Source: Bacteroidota bacterium (lineage in GTDB: Bacteria; Bacteroidota; Bacteroidia; AKYH767-A; 2013-40CM-41-45). Taken from it: DNA of 64,000 nt. The notes below the pieces were generated by a model. The model saw only the letters and a program-made list of their open reading frames with translations, was not told the origin of the DNA and made no database searches. Where the stretch lies: positions 1-64,000 of the forward strand of contig JAPLDA010000016.1 of the NCBI GenBank assembly GCA_026391945.1, given 5' to 3'. A program made the position numbers and the translations under genes. This document shows positions 59,685-64,000 of the stretch, in pieces (the first letter of the stretch is position 1; every line of letters begins with the position of its first letter).

Positions 59685-61472
59685 ATGAAAAATATCAGAA
59701 ATTTTTGCATCATCGCCCACATTGACCACGGTAAAAGTACCCTGGCTGATCGCCTGCTGGAGTACACGAACACCATATTAAAGAGGGATATGCAGGCGCA
59801 AATGCTTGACGATATGGATCTTGAGCGTGAAAGAGGCATCACCATTAAGAGTCACGCCATCCAGATGGACTATGAATGGAACGGGGAAAAATACACCCTC
59901 AACCTGATCGACACTCCCGGCCATGTGGATTTTTCGTATGAAGTATCACGTTCCATTGCCGCCTGTGAAGGAGCTTTGCTGATCGTTGACGCGGCCCAGG
60001 GAATCCAGGCGCAAACGATTTCCAACCTGTACCTCGCACTCGAACATAACCTGGAAATCATCCCGGTGCTCAATAAAATTGACCTGGAAAGCGCCATGCC
60101 TGAAGAGGTGAAGGATCAGATTGTGGATCTTGTGGGTTGTAAAAGGGAAGACATCATTCCTGCCAGCGGCAAAACCGGTTTGGGTGTTCATGATATCCTT
60201 CATGCCATCGTGGAACGTGTTCCGGCACCTAAAGGATCTCCTGATGCGCCGTTGAAGGCTCTTATCTTCGATTCAGTTTTTAATTCCTTCCGCGGAATCA
60301 TCGCTTATTACCGCGTGATCGATGGCGAAATCAAAAAAGGCGACCGGGTAAAATTTGTCGCCACCGATCATGAATACATTGCCGAAGAAATCGGAATTCT
60401 GAAAATGGAAAAGACACCACGTAAATCCGTGAAGTCGGGCGACGTGGGTTATATTATTTCCGGAATCAAAGAAGCGCGTGAAGTAAAAGTCGGAGATACA
60501 ATTACACATACCGACAATCCATGCGTGGAAGCGATCAGGGGTTTCGAAGATGTGAAACCAATGGTATTCGCCGGAATCTATCCCGTGGATACGGATGAAT
60601 ACGAAGAGTTGCGCAATTCGATGGAGAAGTTGCAACTGAACGACGCTTCCCTCGTCTTTGAACCTGAATCGTCGGCTGCGCTGGGATTCGGCTTCCGTTG
60701 CGGCTTCCTCGGGATGCTGCACATGGAAATCATCCAGGAAAGACTGGAACGCGAATTCGACATGACCGTGATTACGACGGTACCGAACGTTTCTTACAAA
60801 GCATACCTGACGAAAGGCGAACTGCTTGAGATTCACAATCCGTCGGAAATGCCTGAACCCAATTTCCTCGAACGCATTGAGGAGCCATACATCCGTGCGC
60901 AGATCATCACTAAAAGCGAATACACCGGTTCCATCATGACGTTGTGCATCGGGAAACGCGGAACCATCATCGGACAGCATTACCTCACCACCGATCGTGT
61001 GGAACTTACTTTTGACATGCCTCTGGCTGAAATCGTTTTCGATTTTTACGATAAACTGAAAACGATTTCCAAAGGATATGCATCGTTCGATTACCACCCG
61101 ACTGAATACCGCGAAAGCGATTTGGTAAAACTTGATATACGATTGAACGGCGAACCGGTGGATGCCTTATCGGCACTTGTACACCGCAGCCATGCACAGG
61201 ATTTCGGAAGGAAGATGTGCGAGAAACTGAAAGAACTGATCACGCGCCAACAATTTGAAATCATCATCCAGGCCAGCATCGGAAGCAAAGTGATCGCACG
61301 CGAAACGGTGAAAGCGCTTCGTAAAGATGTGACATCAAAATGTTACGGCGGTGATATTTCCCGGAAACGAAAACTTCTTGAGAAACAAAAAGAAGGAAAG
61401 AAACGGATGAGACAGGTGGGCAATGTTGAAATTCCGCAACAGGCGTTTTTGGCGGTGTTGAAACTGGACTAA
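59685..61472 (+). CDS. lepA: Elongation factor 4
   Basis: EF4 (LepA) is a translational GTPase that acts on stalled or back-shifted ribosomes. The 595-residue protein has the G1 motif in HIDHGKST (12-19), the G3 motif DTPGHVDF, the G4 motif NKID, the EF4-specific C-terminal domain with [20 protein letters not shown]-like sequence, and the basic tail [20 protein letters not shown]. The ATG at 59685 ([14 protein letters not shown]) fits both the family start and the -7 box. It is divergent from the sigma gene. Confidence 0.97.
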   Translation: MKNIRNFCIIAHIDHGKSTLADRLLEYTNTILKRDMQAQMLDDMDLERERGITIKSHAIQMDYEWNGEKYTLNLIDTPGHVDFSYEVSRSIAACEGALLIVDAAQGIQAQTISNLYLALEHNLEIIPVLNKIDLESAMPEEVKDQIVDLVGCKREDIIPASGKTGLGVHDILHAIVERVPAPKGSPDAPLKALIFDSVFNSFRGIIAYYRVIDGEIKKGDRVKFVATDHEYIAEEIGILKMEKTPRKSVKSGDVGYIISGIKEAREVKVGDTITHTDNPCVEAIRGFEDVKPMVFAGIYPVDTDEYEELRNSMEKLQLNDASLVFEPESSAALGFGFRCGFLGMLHMEIIQERLEREFDMTVITTVPNVSYKAYLTKGELLEIHNPSEMPEPNFLERIEEPYIRAQIITKSEYTGSIMTLCIGKRGTIIGQHYLTTDRVELTFDMPLAEIVFDFYDKLKTISKGYASFDYHPTEYRESDLVKLDIRLNGEPVDALSALVHRSHAQDFGRKMCEKLKELITRQQFEIIIQASIGSKVIARETVKALRKDVTSKCYGGDISRKRKLLEKQKEGKKRMRQVGNVEIPQQAFLAVLKLD

Positions 61473-61560
61473 CTTTTTTTATTGAATAGTGAAGATTGAA
61501 TATTCTCCTTTTTTCAGAAAGACTTTCCTGCAGATTTTTTTTATTGGCACGACCGTACTT

Positions 61561-62136
61561 TTACTTTTCATAAAAGTGCATCTCTTCGATGTAATTCCAG
61601 ACGGATTCAGGCATCATGTAACGCACATCTTTTTTATTCCGGATGGCTTCGCGGATGAAGCTTGAAGAAATTTCCATCAACGGTGCTTCCGCTTTTTTTA
61701 CGTGAGGATGATTCATCAGTTCCCCTCCCGTACTTTCCGGCCGGGGATACACATACAACTCATACTGTTCCAGGATCTGTTCATAGTTTTTCCATTTGGA
61801 AAAAGTTTCCAGCGTATCGGCTCCGAGGATTAAAGCGAACTGGTGTTGCGGAAACTGTTCACTTAAATGAACAAGCGTATGAATGGTATAACTTGGTTTC
61901 GGAAGTTTGAATTCGATGTCGGATGCTTTCAGTTTCCTGTTGTTGCCGATTCCCAAACGCACCAATTGCAGACGGTGGTAATCCTGCAAAAGAGATTGTT
62001 TTGGTTTCAACGGGTTGTGCGGGGAAACCACCAGCCACACTTGTTCGAGATCGGTGAACTCAGCCATGTAATTGGCAATAACAAGATGGCCTGTGTGAAC
62101 AGGATTGAAAGAACCGAAGTAGAGACCGATTTTCAT
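61561..62136 (-). CDS. nadD: Nicotinate-nucleotide adenylyltransferase
   Basis: NadD joins ATP and nicotinate mononucleotide in NAD synthesis. The 191-residue protein has the nucleotidyltransferase motif GSFNPVHTGH (8-17) and the second motif ISSSFIR (156-162), with the LGADTLETFSKWKNY stretch between. It is the last gene of the yicC-gmk-nadD row, after a gap that holds a 22-nt perfect palindrome and a 24-nt dispersed repeat. Confidence 0.95.
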   Translation of the reverse strand: MKIGLYFGSFNPVHTGHLVIANYMAEFTDLEQVWLVVSPHNPLKPKQSLLQDYHRLQLVRLGIGNNRKLKASDIEFKLPKPSYTIHTLVHLSEQFPQHQFALILGADTLETFSKWKNYEQILEQYELYVYPRPESTGGELMNHPHVKKAEAPLMEISSSFIREAIRNKKDVRYMMPESVWNYIEEMHFYEK

Positions 62137-62142
62137 TGGTAG

Positions 62143-62164
62143 AATTGCGGATTAATCCGCAATT
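62143..62164. repeat. 22-nt perfect palindrome before nadD
   Basis: AATTGCGGATT and AATCCGCAATT form a perfect palindrome without a loop, 7 nt upstream of the nadD ATG. The unit ATCCG reappears in the adjoining 24-nt repeat. Confidence 0.7.
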
Positions 62165-62184
62165 TAAAATCCGAAATCCGAAAT
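62161..62184. repeat. Dispersed 24-nt repeat in the nadD-gmk gap
   Basis: This is identical over 24 nt to 21695-21718 within leuS, with a tandem ATCCGAA unit. Here it is not translated. Confidence 0.85.
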
Positions 62185-62213
62185 AATATATTGATGTACA
62201 CCTTAAAATAGAA

Positions 62214-62792
62214 TTACTTCAAAAATTCATTCACCATCTGCTGCGCTTCTTCAAACGCCTTCTCCCTGTCGTCGTTGATCAGCACTTTGTCGAAGCGAAA
62301 GGCAAACGTGAGTTCATGTTCCGATTTGGCGATGCGTGCCTTCAGCGATTCGGGCGTTTCCGTTTCACGTGCATGCAGCCGCTTGTGCAGGTCGTCTACA
62401 GTCGGAGGCATCACGAACACGGCCAGCATCGCATCACCGAATTTTTTTTTAATCTTCAATCCTCCCTCCACATCCACATCAAACACCGCCACCTTTCCCT
62501 GCTTCCATATTTTCTCTACTTCCGGTTTCAGCGTTCCATAAAAACCATTTTTATAAACTTCTTCCCATTCGATGAATTCGTCGTGAGAAATTTTTTTTTT
62601 GAATTCCTCCACCGATAAAAAATGATAATCCACTCCGTCGGTTTCCACATCCCTTTTGGAACGCGTGGTGGCCGAGACAGAAAAAGAAAGAGCCGGGTTG
62701 TTTTTCAGTAAATGATGAACAATGGTAGTCTTGCCGCTTCCGGAAGGTCCGCAAAAAAGAATTAGTTTTCCTGTCGTCATGTACTCAGCCAT
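62214..62792 (-). CDS. gmk: Guanylate kinase
   Basis: Gmk phosphorylates GMP to GDP. The 192-residue protein has the P-loop GPSGSGKT (15-22), the GMP-binding SATTRSKRDVETDGVDYHFL, EWEEVYKNGFYGT and the lid with RIAKSEHEL. An in-frame Met at residue 5 (62780) is a possible start. It follows yicC by 38 nt. Confidence 0.96.
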   Translation of the reverse strand: MAEYMTTGKLILFCGPSGSGKTTIVHHLLKNNPALSFSVSATTRSKRDVETDGVDYHFLSVEEFKKKISHDEFIEWEEVYKNGFYGTLKPEVEKIWKQGKVAVFDVDVEGGLKIKKKFGDAMLAVFVMPPTVDDLHKRLHARETETPESLKARIAKSEHELTFAFRFDKVLINDDREKAFEEAQQMVNEFLK

Positions 62793-62830
62793 TTGTCCCG
62801 TGTTTCCTGATTTTGCCTGTATACCAATCG

Positions 62831-63703
62831 TTACAGCACATTCAATATCTGTTCTTTTATTTTTTCCAGTTCATCTTTCATCTCCACAACCAGTTTCTGC
62901 ATACCGGCATCGTTTGCTTTGGAACCGATCGTATTGATTTCACGGCCGATCTCCTGGGTGATGAAGGCGAGTTTTTTTCCGTTGGATGTTGGCTCACTCA
63001 TCGTCTTCAGGAAATATTCGCAATGACTCCGGAGCCGCACTTTCTCTTCTGAAATATCAATCTTCTCAATGTAAAAAATCAATTCCTGTTCAAAACGGTT
63101 GCGGTCGATGTTGTTCGACTGGATAAACTCTTCGAGGCTGCCCGTTAACTTTTTCCGGTAACCCGTCATCCGTTCCGGCTCGAGCTTTTCAATTTCTTTC
63201 AATCGTTTTTCGATTTCGCGAACACGCTCCTTCATGTCCTTTTCTATTGACTCTCCTTCTTTCTTTCGAAATGAATGAAAAGACTGGAGTGCTTCCTCCA
63301 TCGTTTTCTTCAACTGCTTCCATTCCTTTTCGTCACCTGTCGTCTTATCCGTATTCAGAACTTCCGGCATTTTTAAGATCAGGGCGAGGTAATCCGGTTT
63401 GCTGATGTTCAGGTCGTTCGTGAGCGTCTTCAATTCTTCGTAATACGCTTTTACCAATGGCACATTGATAGACGTCCGCTTCGGTGCATCCGGGGAATCG
63501 AGCAGGATGCTCACATCCACTTTTCCGCGCTCCAGTTCCTTCGACAACTCCGATCGTATTTCAAGGTCTTTGTCTTTATAGGCTGAAGGAAGCCGCAGCG
63601 ACAAGTCAAAAAATTTACTGTTGACAGATTTGATTTCCACCGTAATGGTTTTGTTGCCAATTTCTGCGACGGCATTTCCGAAACCTGTCATTGATCGAAT
63701 CAT
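62831..63703 (-). CDS. YicC family endoribonuclease
   Basis: The 290-residue protein matches YicC over the full length: IRSMTGFGNAVAEIGNKTIT with VEIKSVNSKFFDLSLRLP at the start, the helical middle (ERVREIEKRLKEIEKLE), then DISEEKVRLRSHCEYFLKTM and GKKLAFITQEIGREINTIGS with KANDAGM. YicC is known as a stress-linked protein with endoribonuclease action on RNAs. It is first in the yicC-gmk-nadD row. A -7-like TAATTTTG lies at 63723-63730 on the minus strand. Confidence 0.94.
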   Translation of the reverse strand: MIRSMTGFGNAVAEIGNKTITVEIKSVNSKFFDLSLRLPSAYKDKDLEIRSELSKELERGKVDVSILLDSPDAPKRTSINVPLVKAYYEELKTLTNDLNISKPDYLALILKMPEVLNTDKTTGDEKEWKQLKKTMEEALQSFHSFRKKEGESIEKDMKERVREIEKRLKEIEKLEPERMTGYRKKLTGSLEEFIQSNNIDRNRFEQELIFYIEKIDISEEKVRLRSHCEYFLKTMSEPTSNGKKLAFITQEIGREINTIGSKANDAGMQKLVVEMKDELEKIKEQILNVL

Positions 63704-63786
63704 GATGTTGTTTTTAGAAAGGCAAAATTAATTTTATTTTACAAAGAAGCTTTTGTGCCTGTTGAAACACGTATGCGGCCGGTTCA

Positions 63787-63999
63787 TCACATCGCTGCTT
63801 TGGCCGCTGCCACAGCTTTCGGGGAGTTGCCGGTAAAAATCTGTTGGCCAATGATCACCACCGGCCGTTTCAGAAAAGTATATTCGCTGAGGATGTATTT
63901 CCTGTAATCTTTCTCCGTTAGTTTCATCGTATTCAATCCCATGCTCCTGTATTTCAAGGCAACACGGCTGAACAGCACTTCATAAGAACCGGCCAGCAC
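63787..63999 (-). CDS. ArsC/Spx-like protein (5' end outside window)
   Basis: The frame runs to the right edge, so the N-terminus is missing. The 70 visible residues (LFSRVALKYRSMGLN, then KLTEKDYRKYILSEYTFLKR and PVVIIGQQIFTGN) match the C-terminal half of the thioredoxin-fold ArsC/Spx family, with the cis-Pro region RPVVII. The catalytic Cys, if any, lies outside. A role as arsenate reductase or as a regulator cannot be told. Confidence 0.78.
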   Translation of the reverse strand: MLAGSYEVLFSRVALKYRSMGLNTMKLTEKDYRKYILSEYTFLKRPVVIIGQQIFTGNSPKAVAAAKAAM

Positions 64000-64000
64000 G

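Overview
The window is a 64 kb piece of a Bacteroidota chromosome. The evidence is a set of type IX secretion sorting tails (type A at 6255-6962 and 18367-19857, type B at 55815-57878 and 58069-59022), several outer-membrane barrels, a TonB-dependent receptor with a carboxypeptidase-like N-terminal domain, many -7 boxes of the form TANNTTTG with TTTG/TTTA about 19 nt upstream, and an almost complete lack of Shine-Dalgarno sites. Methylmalonyl-CoA epimerase, a biotin carrier protein, tryptophan 2,3-dioxygenase and a probable ceramide desaturase suggest a respiring, sphingolipid-making heterotroph. I see no phage, IS element, plasmid origin, CRISPR array or rRNA operon, and the genus cannot be told from this.

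Layout. 1-7.4 kb: DUF502 protein (cut by the left edge), inward-rectifier K+ channel, dihydroceramide desaturase homologue, cysteine desulfurase, VIT/CCC1 metal transporter, a helical unknown, a type A T9SS protein and a degenerate receiver-like protein. 7.5-11.1 kb: a large ispG carrying repeat-like insertions, then a low-GC secreted-protein gene bracketed by related inverted repeats. 11.2-15.4 kb: a five-gene operon on the minus strand (TonB receptor, TPR protein, membrane protein, winged-helix regulator, 2TM protein). 15.4-22.6 kb: tryptophan dioxygenase, DUF3108, scpB, a T9SS protein and a leuS whose 3' end is broken. 22.7-28.6 kb: housekeeping genes (ftsX, DUF3098, uppP, truB, queA, pheS, cyclophilin). 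28.7-33.2 kb: lipoprotein, VWA protein, TerB/J-domain protein, CvpA, dipeptide epimerase and a 22-residue Lys/Ala microprotein. 33.7-41.9 kb: PAS histidine kinase, mce, HAD, a CAT-anticodon tRNA, two membrane proteins, rpoN, a HU-like/SPOR protein and kdsB. 42-55.8 kb: large outer-membrane protein, OmpA lipoprotein, PorG-like barrel, purQ, biotin carrier, M1 aminopeptidase, rnhA, kbl and metF. 55.8-64 kb: type B T9SS protein, a sigma/anti-sigma pair in which the anti-sigma-like partner ends in a T9SS type B domain, lepA, nadD, gmk, yicC and an ArsC-like fragment.

Most of the DNA is ordinary core genome. The unusual parts are: (1) short dispersed repeats that sit between genes but also in frame inside leuS and ispG, and that supply or abut stop codons (kbl, scpB); (2) the leuS 3' lesion; (3) the eukaryote-like ceramide desaturase; (4) the Lys/Ala microprotein with its own promoter and terminator; (5) the membrane anti-sigma-like protein with a type B sorting domain.
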